Part shown: positions 22,896 through 34,490 of the stretch, piece by piece
Numbering within the stretch: position 1 is the first letter of the stretch
How the letters are laid out: each line of letters begins with the position of its first letter
Assembly (NCBI GenBank): GCA_036362985.1
Contig: JAYGXS010000001.1
Location: forward strand, 55,861,323-55,925,322
Source of the DNA: Ligula intestinalis
Taxonomy: Eukaryota; Platyhelminthes; Cestoda; Diphyllobothriidea; Diphyllobothriidae
Direction of reading: 5' to 3'
Length of the DNA: 64,000 nucleotides
Notes under the pieces: generated by a model
The model's input: the letters and a program-made list of their open reading frames with translations, nothing else
Database searches by the model: none
What the model was told of the DNA's origin: nothing
Position numbers and translations under genes: made by a program

Positions 22896-25150
22896 CCTTA
22901 ACTTCCAAAGTGATCATACATTAATTCACGGTTGTGTTCCGCTTTCTTCTACGAAAAAGGCTAGTGCTGGTCGCACCTGTCATGCTTATGACCTCGCAGA
23001 TATTATTTTAATCAACAATTTTCTTGAATCATTGGATTGGCAGAGTCTTTCCTCCACGACCGATGCTGCATATCTTTCTGAATTCATGTCGGTCGTTTCT
23101 AATAAAATGCTGGAATTTGTGCTCACTAAAATTATGAAACCCTACGCACCAGAATCGACCGCCCTCACTTTCTTTTGTCAAGACTAAAAAAATTGCAGTG
23201 TTTGTTAAAAGACTGATCTACTAGTTCGCTGTCTGTGCATCTAAGGATGGCTTTGATCTTCGAATTAGCATCCAAGATTCGTCTTGCGCGTGATCAAAGG
23301 AGTGAATCTTGCGCACTCAGCGAGTTTAACTCTGCGAAATCGGTTGCGCAGCTGTTCCATCTTAGGTACTCCGTTAAACGAGGTTAAGAAATCCCCCCGT
23401 TGCTAAATGAAAATAAAACCTTTGTACTCGATGAGCCTGACAAGGCTGAATTCTTTAATGCATTTTTTGCAAGGCATCTTACAACGGAATCCGAACCTGT
23501 CCCGTAGTTTCAACCATACTCAGACAATATTCTCTGGAACATTGATTTCTCCATAGAATAAATTCGTCTAAAAAAACTCGCCCTCTTCGGGAACTGACGG
23601 TATTCTCAACTCCATTATCAAAGGAATGGCGACATTTCCCAACTTACTTAGCCATATATTTTCAGTCAATCTCTCAAACGGTTTCGTTGCTGACACATGG
23701 AAGACATCTATTATTCTTCCAGTCTTTAAGCCAGGATCTCGTTCGGACGTAAACCACTACCGAAGTGTTCATAAACCCCAGCCCTGACCAAACTTCTGGA
23801 AAAGATCTTTTTCAATCAAATTCTCAATTTTTGCCAGAAAACAAGCTTTGAAGCGACTCGCAGCATGGTTTTCTACCTAGATGATCATGCGAGACACGTC
23901 AATTAGCTTTTCTTAACCACGTCACTTCCCTCCGTAACGAGCGGCAATCCGTGGTTGTTATATACTTTGACCTGAACAAAGCCTTAGACAAGGTACCGCA
24001 CAGATGGCTTCTGGTAAATCTGGAAGCCATTGGCATCCATCCCCCTCTCCTCGACTTCATTGGTTCCTAGTTGTCTTACCGCAGCCAGAAGGTCTTAGTA
24101 GGTAACAGCTACTCCATGGCTCAACTGATCACGAGTGGCGTTTTTCAATGCACTGTATTAGGTTCTTTTCTCTTCCTTCTATGTATAAATGAATTTTCGA
24201 CTGTTTTGAAAATTCACACAATCTCATTTATGCAGATGAACTCAAATGCAGATACTCATTTTCGTAGGACATGGCCAATGTATGCGTTGATAAAATAAAC
24301 GCGGACCTGCTTACACTCTCACGTTGGGGTGCTACCTGTCAGATGGAGTTATCTCCATTCAAGTGTAGTTTTATGTGTTTCGGTTCCGCCAAGCTTCCTC
24401 GTCCACTAGTCTTTCAAAATACTCCAAATTTAGAACGATCCACCATAAGAGACTTGGGTCTCAGTTACACAAATAGACTAGCATTATCGCCTCATGCGGA
24501 TCGAATATCTCCGAAGGCTGCACAGATATGTGGTTTTATATCACATTATTTCTCCCTGCCGGAAATAAAGTTAAAAGTTTATCGCATGTATGTTCTACCA
24601 ATCCTAGAATATTGCTGTCCCCTCTTTGGTCAAATGAATGCTTCTGACCGCGGTAAGTTTGAAAATGTACAGAGGATGTTTACTCGCAAAATATTCGCTC
24701 TTCCTCGATCCACTATTTCTTATACGGAGAGATGTCAGTTAGCGAACATAATATTTCGTTGGGTCAGAAGACTCGAAGCGGGCCTCTGCTTCCTTTTTCG
24801 CGTTAACTCTACCCCTAACCTCCCACGAATCGACGCTCTTATTCCCGCAGATATACCTTATGCCACTCGTAATTCCTCCAGGATTATTGCACCCCCATTT
24901 AGCTCCAAATTGAACCATTCTCGCTTCCTTGCCTCCAAATATGCCTTCCACTGGAATAATATTCCCCTCGAAATAAGGCTGTCGTCTAACTTAGCAGTTT
25001 TTAAAGTCAAATTACGTAAAAACTAAGTTCGGAAGATATAAAGTTCATTATCCGTCTCCTTCCCAAACACACAACTTTTGGACTTTGAAAAAGGTCCTCC
25101 TGGTATTTGAGGTGGTTTTATCTGTATACTTAATAAAAGTCTTGCCTCTA
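22896..25150 (+). pseudogene. LINE-A endonuclease end and reverse transcriptase
   Basis: The copy from 21,205 resumes with SDHTLIHGC. RT motifs follow: GTDGILNSIIKGMA, TSIILPVFKPGSRSDVNHY, VVVIYFDLNKALDKVPHR and LSYRSQKVLVGNSYS, then a damaged YADD region. A clean 251-codon C-terminal frame (24,271-25,026) ends it: RMYVLPILEYCCPLFGQMN, KFENVQRMFTRKIF, FHWNNIPLEIRLSSNLAVFK. A 3' UTR with CTTTGAAAAAGGTCCTCC and an AATAAAAG signal reaches about 25,150. Confidence 0.85.
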
Positions 25151-25785
25151 TCTGTGTAGACATCCATTATCATTGGTGGATGGCATCTGTTTTTTAGTCG
25201 ATCACGGAGTGTGGGCATACACACACGCGCGCAAGCAGGGCATGTGCTCCTGTCCGAATATTAGTCACGCGCGCCGCCCAACTTTTGCGCGCTTTTCGCG
25301 CGCCAGTCTGTACATCGATCACACAGGGTGTCACAGGGTGTGCTGGAGTCACTGTTTCCGTGTTTTCCTCTTGTATCGTCGGTGGCAGGCAGCTGTTTCA
25401 GACTCGCGATTGACACCCGCCGTGACAGGCGCCTGTGAATACGCCACGGGGGTGGGCGGGGCTGGGAAAGGGGTTTCACACTCACTGACCTAAACCCCTT
25501 GGCCTTCTATCATTTGGACCCTCCCTTCCTTTGCTTACGCGTATGTTGTCGCGGGCTAGCTCTTAGATTAGACTGAATGGCCTACCACATAAATCCGCAC
25601 ACTTTCATTCTAACCTTTACAAACTATCATTAAGGACAACAGTGATGCCGTTAGAAATGTTCTGAACACAAACAACCCGACAACCGATGATAGGCCGGTA
25701 ACTGAAGGTAACGTTGTGAACTTAATTCTTTTCTACCCAACTTTATTTTGTTCAGAATAATAACCTAGTTGTAGGTTTTACCTCA
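25151..25785. other. No gene recognised, GC-rich segment
   Basis: From 25,220 to 25,480 the sequence is CpG-rich with CGCGCG clusters and a short direct repeat (CACAGGGTGT twice at 25,320-25,341). There are overlapping frames on both strands with no motifs. It is probably repeat or UTR sequence, but I cannot name the family. Confidence 0.5.
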
Positions 25786-25797
25786 TTAGATAGAAAA

Positions 25798-26160
25798 CGA
25801 ATTAGAGCAGCTGCGAGAACACAAATTCAGACGATGGAACACAAGACATTTGCCAGTGTTAATAGACGTTCGCAAGAAACAACAGCAGAAAGACGGCTTC
25901 GTTTGGAGACTAACACTATGCATCAGCGATATCAACGCTCCAAAGAAACCGAAGATCAAATGCTGCAAAGAAGACACAAAGATACGATTCGCCATCAAAC
26001 TAATCACTCCCAATAAACCAAAGAGCAAATGCTCCAAAGAAGGCACGAAGATGCGATTCGTCATCAAACTTATTGCTCCCAAAAAACTGAAGTCCAAACT
26101 CTGCAAAGAAGAGAGCTAGGTAGGATAAGAGATTTGTTACGTCGGAAAAACGAATAACCT
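25798..26160 (+). repeat. Helitron N-terminal coding repeats
   Basis: Tandem units of about 66 bases encode T.EQMLQRRH.DAIRHQT-like repeats (RSKETEDQMLQRRHKDTIRH, then TKEQMLQRRHEDAIRHQT, then a third partial unit). Such Arg/Glu/Gln-rich repeats are common in the N-terminus of animal Helitron proteins. A stop lies between the second and third units. Confidence 0.65.
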
Positions 26161-26376
26161 AGACGTAGAAGTGCACGTCTGGCTATGCAAGCATCACAAA
26201 GAGCGGATCAATAGCCCACCGATGCTGAAAACTCAAGTTTGCAACCACTTCACATACGGTTTGTCGACCCTGGCCCGTGAATTGCCTCCATAAATGCTCA
26301 AGTATGGAACGAAGCCTCACTCAATTACAACCAATGTCTTGGTTGTGCGGGAGATGCACATGTTTCCATTAAGAAG

Positions 26377-27531
26377 ATGGTGGAAGTTTGCGGGTATTAT
26401 CAGACTAAAAAATGGACTGGTGAAACAAAGGTCATGTGCTGTTTCAACGGCAAAGTTCTCCTGCATAACTTTCCCCATCCACCAGAAATATTGCATACAT
26501 TGTTTGCTGGTGATAACGACGACTCGAAAAATTTTCTGTCTAACATAAGAAAGCACAACGGGGCGTTTCAAATGTCCTCTTTTGGAGCCAGCATTGTTCA
26601 TAAGGTTGGATTTATGCCAACCTTTAAGGGGGAAGGCCAAGTTTGCGACCGGATTGGATCGTTACTACTTCCTCCTGATGGCGAGCCGAAAATTTTACAG
26701 GTATACATCGTTGAAGACATCAACCTGCAGGCTCAAATCTGATCCTACGTGTACCCAGACTTGAAGCATCACATAATATTGTCCCTTCAAGACATGCTGC
26801 ACGAACGCAACAGCTACGTTAACAGTTTCAAGTCCGCCAAAGGATTTTTATGATTTGTCCGCTCGGGTATTCCAGCTTAAGTTGAAAACCATGATGAAAC
26901 ACAGCACAAAATTCAAAACTTTTGGTGTCATATGTACAATCTAGAGTGGCAAAAGAGAGGACTGCCCCACGTTCAAATTTTGGTCTTGCTAAAGGAAAAA
27001 CTGCACTCTTCTGATGTCGAAAAATTCATATGCGCAGAGTTGCCTGATCGGTCCGTTGACCCTGTTCTGCTCGAAACGATCAAAACTCAAATGTTGCATG
27101 ACCCATGTGGTCAGATAAATCACAACAGTCCTTGCATGAAGGATGGTAAGTGTACCAGGATGTATCCCAAGCGATTCCTAGGTGCAACTCAGACTGATGG
27201 CGATGTTAACCCCCTCTACAGAAGGCGACAACCTGAGATTGGCAGATTCGAAGCAGTTATCAATGAAAGGCGAACCGGTGGGGTGGTAATTGATAACCGT
27301 TTGATTGTGCCGTATTGTCCCCTACAGTCAAAAGTATTCAACGCCCACATCAATGTTAAATTTTGCAACTCCGCGAAGTCCATCAAGTACGTCTGCAAGT
27401 ATATCAGCAAAGGTTCTGCCCCCTTTAACGTAGTTCCATTGATGGCAACGCCACATGTTCTGCATCACAGCTATGTACAAAGAGGTATTTCAGAGGTATT
27501 TACCTATATTTCCCAAATAAAACTGAACTGA
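26377..27531 (+). pseudogene. Helitron Rep (HUH endonuclease) domain, inactivated
   Basis: Frame 26,377-26,742 gives LLHNFPHPPEILHTLF, AFQMSSFGASIV, QVCDRIGSLLLPPDGEPK and LQVYIVED, the Helitron_like_N motifs. After a break, 26,932-27,531 gives LEWQKRGLPHVQILVLL, then MLHDPCGQ, CMKDGKCTRMYPKRFL, NRLIVPYCP, HINVKFC and SIKYVCKYISKGS. The HUH metal motif, normally PHAHI, is PHVQI here, so its second His is Gln (CAA at about 26,970). The two-Tyr region (KYVCKYISK) is kept. Rep nicks DNA in rolling-circle transposition; this copy should be dead. Confidence 0.88.
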
Positions 27532-27543
27532 ACATAATTATTT
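27487..27543 (+). repeat. 57-bp LINE tail inserted in the Helitron, with 8-bp target duplication
   Basis: The segment resembles the extreme 3' end of LINE-B elements (TTTCCCAAATAAAACTGAAC-type tail). AAAGAGGT stands directly before it (27,479-27,486) and after it (27,544-27,551). Removing the insert and one duplication leaves the Helitron frame open across the join (HSYVQRG then SHMRF). Confidence 0.6.
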
Positions 27544-27596
27544 AAAGAGGTTCTCATATGCGGTTTACCTACGTAAAGGACAACAGCATGTGAGCG

Positions 27597-27627
27597 AGCC
27601 CAAGGCGAAGCCGGGCTTCTACGCTAG
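27597..27627 (+). other. Helitron 3' terminus: hairpin and CTAG
   Basis: AGCCC-aa-GGC-gaa-GCC-GGGCT forms a hairpin at 27,597-27,617. After six bases comes CTAG at 27,624-27,627, followed by T. This is the textbook Helitron end (hairpin, CTRR, insertion before T). Confidence 0.85.
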
Positions 27628-28439
27628 TTTATATTAAATTGTCTATTTTTTTTTCGATAGAGGGATATTTGCAACGGTGTTTCGTCCCCTTCTCTGTCCA
27701 ATCATTATTGTCGTTCTCCGTTCCCCGTCTACAACCCTGATGATGGGCTTCACGGTTTCTTGTCATGCTCATGGTGGTTCTGCTATTTTCGGCAGCTCGT
27801 CGCTGGACTCCGCAGTTCACAAGGTTGCATCTCCGGCGTTGGGGAGATAATAATAATGATAAGTTGTATATTTCAGGCCCAATGGGCCTCATCAGTAAAC
27901 CAAAAATTCGATAACACGAAGTACTGGAAATAATTGGTTTAACAAATAGTATCCGTAGCCTATAGTTATAAGACGAGTTTAACTGTTTAGAAGCGAATTT
28001 GTTAGATTCGAAAAAAAGGATATAGCAGTGTCTTGCGGAAAGTGAAATTCAAGGGCACACACAGATGACCTGCATCGTTATCTATATTCTGACTATGTAT
28101 TCTGATACCCAATGCCTCTGTACGTAGGGGGGGGGGCTTGGAAGCAAACTCAGTGGAAGCTGAGCGTGGGGCAGAACAATACGTGTTAACGAAACATTAC
28201 TGGTATAGACGGGTTCCCGGTACTACACTCGGGTTCCCAAACCGGTGCGGCATAATAGAACCTAGGGAACCCATCAGTTTATGATCACCACCATTTGAGA
28301 TCCAAAAGTCCGTCAAAGCTACAAGACTATCGTTGGGGATGCCTGAGATGTGACCAAATATAATGCTCTGATGATGGTTGATGACCAGCGAAAAGAGAGC
28401 CGTCAAGACTGCTTCCTGATTCCGGGGGACACGAGTCAG
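27628..28439. other. No gene; minus-strand repeat end with ATT tail
   Basis: At 27,849-27,895 an ATAATAATAATGATA tract is followed by TGTATATTTCAGGCCCAATG and GGCCTCATCAG. On the minus strand this is a GGCCC/GGGCC hairpin with an (ATT)n tail, i.e. the 3' end of a retroposon. The remainder shows a G-run at about 28,127 and no coding motif. Confidence 0.5.
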
Positions 28440-31370
28440 ACGAAGGTAGTTTCAAGAAGGGATCCTAAATTCCCGATGGTCCTTTCTCGGGATCGTGGAG
28501 AAAGCTGTCCGGAAAAGTTGAGGAAAGCAAAAGTTTAAAGGATTCAGTGTTAAGATAAATGTGCAGTCTTCGCTTGAATGCACATAGACTAGTCAACGCC
28601 CGAATATCAATTGGCAAATTATTCCAAAGATAGCTATGCCTAGAAGCAAAACAAGAGATCATTTAGAAGTGGAAGAAGCAGGAGGAGGTATAATCAACGT
28701 TCAATTTCTTAGGTTTTAAGGGCGAGTAACGGGAGTAAGGGCAGACATCTTGGAGAGATTTGAACTATTATAAAGGCGAAACAGGAGGCAAAACCCTGCT
28801 TCCAGTCTCCTGACCCAAAAAATGTCAGTTTCGTTATCTCACATCTATCTCAGCAGGAAGTATCTGAAAATGCCAGATAGAGGAGTTTTTTAGTGAATCT
28901 TCTTTGGACACTTTAAATTTTTGAACGGCTAGATTCGTTCATTAGACCGAAGAATGGACAACAGTATTTGAGAATAGGAAGCATAAACCTACGATAAAGT
29001 CTTAGCTTCATTTCGGCAAGGTAAGAATTATAAGAGATGAAGCCGCATATCTGAGCAGCTTTTGCTGTAATTCTATCAGCGTGAGGTGAAAGATCTAATT
29101 TATTGGTGTAACTTAAACCTAAGTCCCTTATGTTAGAACATTCAGTCATGGGGCAACCTTGAAAAATGATAGGCCCAAAAAACATGAGCTGGCCCTTAGA
29201 AGGCGAGAACTCCATCTGCCACGTGGAGCTCTACGCAGATAGAGCATCCAAATCCGAATGAATGCGTTCTAAGCATCGCTTAGCCGTGGAATTAGAGAAG
29301 GAGTATACACATTTCAAGTCGTCTGCGTATATATACGATTGAGGGTGTTTAACTTTTGTTGAAATATCATTTATATAAATCAAGAACAACAGGAGGCCCA
29401 GAACGGTACCTTGAAGGGCACCGCTTAAAATAGCGGTAGGGGTAGAGTATGAGGACCCCACTAAGACCTGTTGTTTTCGATTAGAAAGATATGATCTAAT
29501 AAAGTCAATAAGAGGACTACAAAATCCATTAGCCTCCAGTTTGGCTAGAAGTCTCCTATGAGGTACTTTATCAAATGCCTTACTAAGATCGAAATAGATG
29601 ACCACCACAGACAAATGATCGTTACGAAGGAAAGTGATTAGATTAAAAAAAAGATATATGGCATGTTTCACAAGATCGGTCCAGTAAAAACCCATGCTGA
29701 GATATATTTCATATTTGATTGCTCATGCAAAAATCTGTAATTTTATTGGCGATTTCTTTTTCAAACAGTTTAGCTAGAGAAGGTGCTTTATGAACACCGC
29801 GATAATTTTTAATGTCAGATCTGGAACCAGATTTAAAAACTGGAAGTACAATAGAAGTTTTACAAGAATCAGGAACAAACCATTTTCGAGAAATATTCTA
29901 GATAATTTGCTCAGTAAAGGAGGAAAATCTCTTAATTGCTTAATAAATGAGTTTGGAATGTTATCCGTCCCGACTGAATGTGAATTGTTGAGACGAGATT
30001 ATTCTTTATGAATACTTGTAGGTGAGAAATCAATTGTAGTGAGATTTGCATCACACATCAGAGGTATTGCAGGGGGTTTAACATGTCTTCATTGTAAAGA
30101 ACTTGGCGAAGGAGGAATTTTACATTTCTGCTTTGGCCAAATGCTCTGTAACAAAATGATTGCTACTATCGAGCAAAGGCAGAATGACTTTCTGAAGCTT
30201 AGCGGATGACCGAAAACGGAAGACTTGAGCAAAGGATTTGGAAGAGTTAGCATCATTATTGCAAGGGACTCTCTACGCCTATCTCGTGCAAGCCTTATTT
30301 TTAGCGCTAGTTCAAATATTTGTGCTATCCTAAAGTGCACCGACAAAGAGCTTTTAGACGGATCCTTAAGTTGCTTCCGTAAATTTTAAAGTCTATTTTG
30401 GAGAAAATTTGGAGCGGTCGAGGAAGTTGAATTTGGTTTAATTGGCTTAAGTGGGATAAAAATTCTGAATTTTTTCTGTAAGGTTTTGTAAAAGTTCATT
30501 GAAAGAGATTGTTTCATTAGTTTAAAAAATAGTATGCCAATCTAGAGTACTTACGAAGTCATTTAAGAGTGCATGGTTTGCGTTAGCGAAATCGAGGTTT
30601 TTGCATTTTACCTCAGGCTTTGCAGAAAGGGAGACTGGAAAACAACACTGAATTAATGCGTGGTTACTTGTGAAGAGATCATGATGAAAGTTCATAAAGA
30701 GAAGGTGGACGCCATTTGTAAAAATTAAATCTAATATGCTCTCATTTCTAGTCACTGAATTGACCAGTTGTGAAATGTTTGCAAAGTTAATAGTTTCTAC
30801 CAATTTCTGAAATTTTGGCGGACAAGTATTTGCCACCTAGTCAATGTCTGGCAGATTCAAATCACCTATGATTATTTTGACATCAACTTCAGCTTCTGAA
30901 AATTTTCCAAACAGTTCGCAGAGCGCAATTTCATTACCAGAATAATATGGGGGATTATAGGCACAGCCAATAACAGCTTTTTTATTGTGCGGGAGGATGA
31001 CTGAAATAAAGCAGACATCTTCCGACAACGACGAAATGCTCAGATGAAACGGGAAATGTACAAAAGATGATTTGATGTAAAGAAGGCAACCACCGCCACG
31101 TTTTTCAATGCGGTCTTGACGGTACAAACTAAAATTATCTATAGCGAGCGTTGAATCAGAGATAAGAGAGTGAGCCCAAGATTCAGTGATAAAATAACAT
31201 CTTGATCAAACTCAAAAGCTACTGTTCTGAGCTCTGTCATTTTATTTACGACTGATCTCGCATTCAATGAAACTATACTGAGCGTATCCCTGAGATGCTG
31301 GTTACGCTTATCAGTATTTATAAAAAAAACTTGGTGGCGGAAAGGGAAACGGCATAGGAGAAACAAAAGG
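28440..31370 (-). pseudogene. LINE-A ORF2, nearly full length, broken
   Basis: Read on the minus strand from right to left. Endonuclease: LSIVSLNARSVVNKMTELR (31,139-31,366), RGGGCLLYIKSSF, VDVKIIIGDLNLPDID (30,837-31,127), then ESILDLIFTNGVHLLFMNF and SNHALIQCC (30,522-30,836). RT: VVVIYFDLSKAFDKVPHRRL, SGALQGTVLGLLLFLIYIND (G of PQG changed) and SYIYADDLKCVYSF with intact YADD (29,231-29,695). C-terminus: LYRRFMLPILKYCCPFFGLM (28,913-29,215) and SYLWNNLPIDIRALTSLCAF (28,465-28,662). The frame changes at least five times. Confidence 0.87.
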
Positions 31371-32127
31371 GTAAAAAAGCAAGATTACAATTAGCTGAAA
31401 TATAATTGTTAAATATATTAGGATTATTGTATGGCGGCAGATTTGCTTGAAAATTGAGAAAAGGATGCCCGTTTTGTGGAGTAAGAAAAGAAGGAGGCGG
31501 TCTTAAAATAGGATTATGATAAGAGTTAGCATAATGTGTCGGAAAATGCACGTTTGAAAATGACCTAAATGGGTATGGAAGACTATGATCATAATTAGTA
31601 GACTTAATAATGTATTGATTTTGGGCAATTTGCGGGTTTGGAAAATTACTAAAGTGAGTACTTACATCTGCTATAGATGTTGAAGTGTCAGCATAATTTG
31701 TCGGAGGACAGGCATTTGAAAATGGCATAGAAGGTTGCGAGAAGCTATTCACAGAATTATTAGAGTGCATTAATTGTGGATTGTGGGCCATTTTGGGGAT
31801 TGGAAAAGTAAAAACGTGAGTGTTTACATCTGGTGTAGATGCTGAAATGTTATTATGGTTCCCATAATAAGGTAAATTACTGATTTTTGCGATTGGCTTC
31901 GATTAGGTCTGTTAGGTTTAGCCTCTTTAGCAGGCGAGGTTCGCTTGGAAGGCGAACGAATTTCACTTGAGCCAGGAGTAAGGATTGCGGGTGAGGTTTC
32001 GGGTGAAATTATCGTTGTCCCTGATCTGGAGGGACGTGAAATTGCGTCGACCTCAGATACCACATTTGGAAACCCTGCAGCAGGGTTTGGCTCGATTGAC
32101 ATGTTTCCGGTCCACCATCTACAATGA
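31371..32127 (-). pseudogene. Asn/Pro-rich frames upstream of LINE-A ORF2, possibly its ORF1 or leader
   Basis: Frames 31,318-31,791 and 31,824-32,102 on the minus strand are rich in Asn, Pro, Ser and Phe (PPSFLTPQNGHPFLNFQANL) or in Ser, Pro and Lys (SEIRSPSKRTSPAKEAK). They lie directly 5' of the LINE-A ORF2, in the ORF1 position. I see no RRM or zinc knuckle, so the assignment rests on position and low complexity only. Confidence 0.4.
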
Positions 32128-32932
32128 TCACGGAAGAAAAGTAGCTCAATGAAGCTTTTTACGAATGCGATAAAAAAAGTAACCTGCAGAAATGTACAAA
32201 AAATAGCGATAAGAAATTTTGGTTAAGTACGTATAAGGAAGTGTTTCGTTAAAATAAATTCGTATAGTGATGGACCGTTTCCTGGTTGTGTTGATGGACC
32301 TGGTTGGGGATCTTCGTCTAAAGCTAAAAATAACGATAATCAATGCTGGGGTAACAGAAAAAGATGATTTAACACGATGCACCTTGCGTAAGACACACTC
32401 TGCGTGTTAAAAATAGACCCGACCTGGGCAGCCCCGTGGCCGTCCACTTAAAATAACTTGGCTTGTAATAAAGGGTAAATAATCTCGTCTCATAGCTACG
32501 TAAACCCAGTAACCACTATACAATCAAACCAATCTATAATTGCAAATTAAATTTGCAATTTGGTTTTATTTTACGTACGTGTAGGTCATGCTTGACCCTG
32601 GGTAAGGATGTTGTATGGCCACTAGGGCAGAACACAAAAATTATTATTAAAGGAACGCTCCGTCCACTTAAAGTAGCTTAGCTTGAATTAACCTGCAACG
32701 GTAAATAGCCAGCCTAGGCCCTAGCCTGCCCTGTCTAGAGGTGGGTCGAACAACTTAGGCGAAAAAAATTATGCCACAATCAATGTCACGCTCGATAAGC
32801 CAGCGCGGCGGTCTTGCGTCCAAAAATATGGACAAAGGCCGACGAGTAGACTGGACTTAGAAGTGCATGAATCACACGATGGGCAGATTGGTCCTACATG
32901 AATGGTCTCCATATCGCGTAAAGCTGCGAATT
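32128..32932. other. No gene; short direct repeat
   Basis: CCGTCCACTTAAA(A/G)TA is found at 32,440 and again at 32,661, each followed by CTT(G/A)GCTTG and a GGTAAATA motif about 20 bases on. No coding motif is seen. It is possibly part of the mobile unit that carries the palindrome that follows. Confidence 0.45.
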
Positions 32933-33242
32933 GTGGTGACCTCTTATTCTAATCCATGCTTTGCTCACATGCCTGTGGGGCATGACCCGAATGTCTAGCT
33001 TTCGTCCGTGGGCGCTAGACGGTCAAACATCCGATTATGGACATGGAATTGTCTGGAGATAAGCAGTCATCACATTTAAGGTCCCTTTGTAAGTGTTTCG
33101 CCAGTTGGCCAGACAATGCCATGACCGTAATCGCATGTTTGACCGTCTAGCGCCCACGGAATGGTATGCACGAAAGCTAGACATTCGGGTCATGCCCCAC
33201 AGGCATGTGAGCAAAGCATGGCTTAGAATAAGAGGTCGCCAC
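32933..33242. repeat. Large inverted repeat (palindrome), arms of about 124 and 134 bases
   Basis: The left arm 32,933-33,056 reads GACCTCTTATTCTAA ... GGGCGCTAGACGGTCAAACAT ... GTCTGG. The right arm 33,109-33,242 is its reverse complement with a few mismatches and one extra block of about 10 bases (around 33,161-33,170). The loop is 52 bases. The near-perfect pairing suggests a recent foldback or MITE-like origin, or a hairpin duplication. No gene is recognised in it. Confidence 0.85.
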
Positions 33243-33467
33243 AGAACGTTGGTGACGCAAATAACTGACAACTGACCCACCGGATGAGATGAATGCTCAA
33301 CTAATTTCAGTATGCCCTTTATCCTAGCTGCCAACGGTAAATTTTCCTTGCTGCTTTTATTTAACCTTTTGATTTATAAAGAATACAGGCTGCTCGGAAA
33401 AATCGGGGTATACTCGTAAGAGAAAGAATATCTAAGTAAAGTAGTTCATGAAAACTAATGAAAGCTT

Positions 33468-33835
33468 TTAACCTGGTACAGCAGCGGAAGACAACGCATT
33501 TCTCTTTCGCCTTTTCAAGCGATCGTATGCACTTCGGAAGGTTAACATCAGGGCATCGTGGAACATTTCACAGTTTAACCGGTGACTCACGTTCCATCTG
33601 TTAAAGGCCTCTGCGTTGAATACTGTATCAGAACATATTATGCTTTGCTTACCGAGGACAACCTTGAACAGAGTGGAATCGAAGAAGCCTCTTTTGCCTT
33701 GGTGGCGGCGGCGATAAAATGTCAACTGATTATTTATTTCATCCGCGAATAAACCACTCAAAAACCGATCAGCAAACGTGCTGACCGTATCACCATCAAA
33801 GGCGGTCAGGGTGTTATCTTGTGGACAAAATATAA
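33468..33835 (-). CDS. DUF4806-domain protein, transposon-associated, partial, with 42-nt intron
   Basis: The minus strand reads FADRFLSGLFADEINNQLTF, KRGFFDSTLFKVVL, then EAFNRW and FRSAYDRLKRRKRNA. This fits the end of DUF4806 (..GG..L..F..RVL..LF.DEI....). A 42-nt intron is visible at 33,611-33,652 (GTAAGC ... CGCAG). Its length is a multiple of three, so the frame is open with or without splicing. The same phase-1 position is used in the gene at 44,968-45,505. The gene lies just downstream of a transposase C-terminus (33,910-34,490). The function of DUF4806 is not known. The N-terminus is missing. Confidence 0.65.
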
Positions 33836-33909
33836 TGTAACTGGAAACTTACAACCAAAATGAACTAGTTGCCTTGCGGGGCAACGACAAACCACACAAA
33901 CATTCAATG

Positions 33910-34490
33910 CTAGGAGTCATCGTAGTCCCACCGTCCGTTAATTTCAATTAGGACGAAGTAATCGTCGACGGGGAAGCACGTGTACTTTAACATGGGGGTC
34001 GGCAATGTACAGGTCTTGATTGCGGTCCCCATCCGAGCTTTATAAACGTTAAAATAATTCGAGTTTTGAGGATAATCGAAATAGTCCTCAACGTTCTCGT
34101 ACTCGGTGTACACTAGCCCTATGTCGCCGGATGAATAGCGTACAACATTTCTAAGAAAAACTAACTTATAATCGACTGAGACTGCTTCATCTGCGGATGT
34201 CATACCGATGTTTACCCTACGTTTTAGAATGTATTTAAACTGCGTAAACGACACACCATTTGGTAGTGATGGGCCCTTTTTGTGTTCATACTTATAAATC
34301 CATTCTGATGGGCTGAATAACTCGCGCTCTTCTGTCGGTCTCTCACTTAATCTATTCACTAGTTGCGGAAGTGACTGTGGCGGTTTCCTAAGCATCTCTT
34401 TCAGTTCCCCTAAATAGCTTTCAAAAGGGAAGGTGGAGAAGCTATCAAGTGGGCCATGTCATGCCACATCTTCATCGGATTAATAGAATT
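33910..34490 (-). pseudogene. CACTA-like transposase, C-terminal region
   Basis: The minus strand reads HGPLDSFSTFPFESYLGELK, then the open 161-codon frame 33,910-34,395 (LRKPPQSLPQLVNRLSER, GVSFTQFKYILKRRV, LKYTCFPVDDYFVLIEI). The same wording (HGPLDTFSEFTFESYLVRLK) ends the transposase at 48,660-50,190. The family is the large animal transposase related to CACTA/EnSpm elements; the assignment is by remembered motif pattern. An in-frame stop occurs before HGP. The catalytic part is absent here. Confidence 0.65.

Larger units (their letters stand above)
25786..27627 (+). mobile_element. Helitron, internally deleted
   Basis: The N-terminal region has Arg/Gln-rich coding repeats, followed by the Helitron Rep (helitron-like) domain. 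A 3' hairpin and CTAG end follow directly before a T, the insertion context typical of Helitrons. No helicase domain is found between the Rep domain and the terminus, so most of the 3' half of the coding region is lost. The 5' TC end was not located; 25,786 is only the start of recognisable coding repeats. Confidence 0.85.

Noticed and set aside
25173..25493. Overlapping frames in the GC-rich block
   Set aside because: Both strands are open because of base composition; there is no motif, no splice context and no homology that I recognise.
25798..26160. CRISPR-like or satellite array
   Set aside because: The 66-base repeats encode the Arg/Gln-rich N-terminus of the Helitron protein and have no spacer structure.
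27860..27895. A second hammerhead-like motif (CTGATGA, GGCCC/GGGCC stem, then TGAAAT) on the minus strand
   Set aside because: An extra T stands before GAAA, and no strand downstream pairs with the sequence before CTGATGA, so stem I cannot form. It is better read as the 3' hairpin of a retroposon with an (ATT)n tail.
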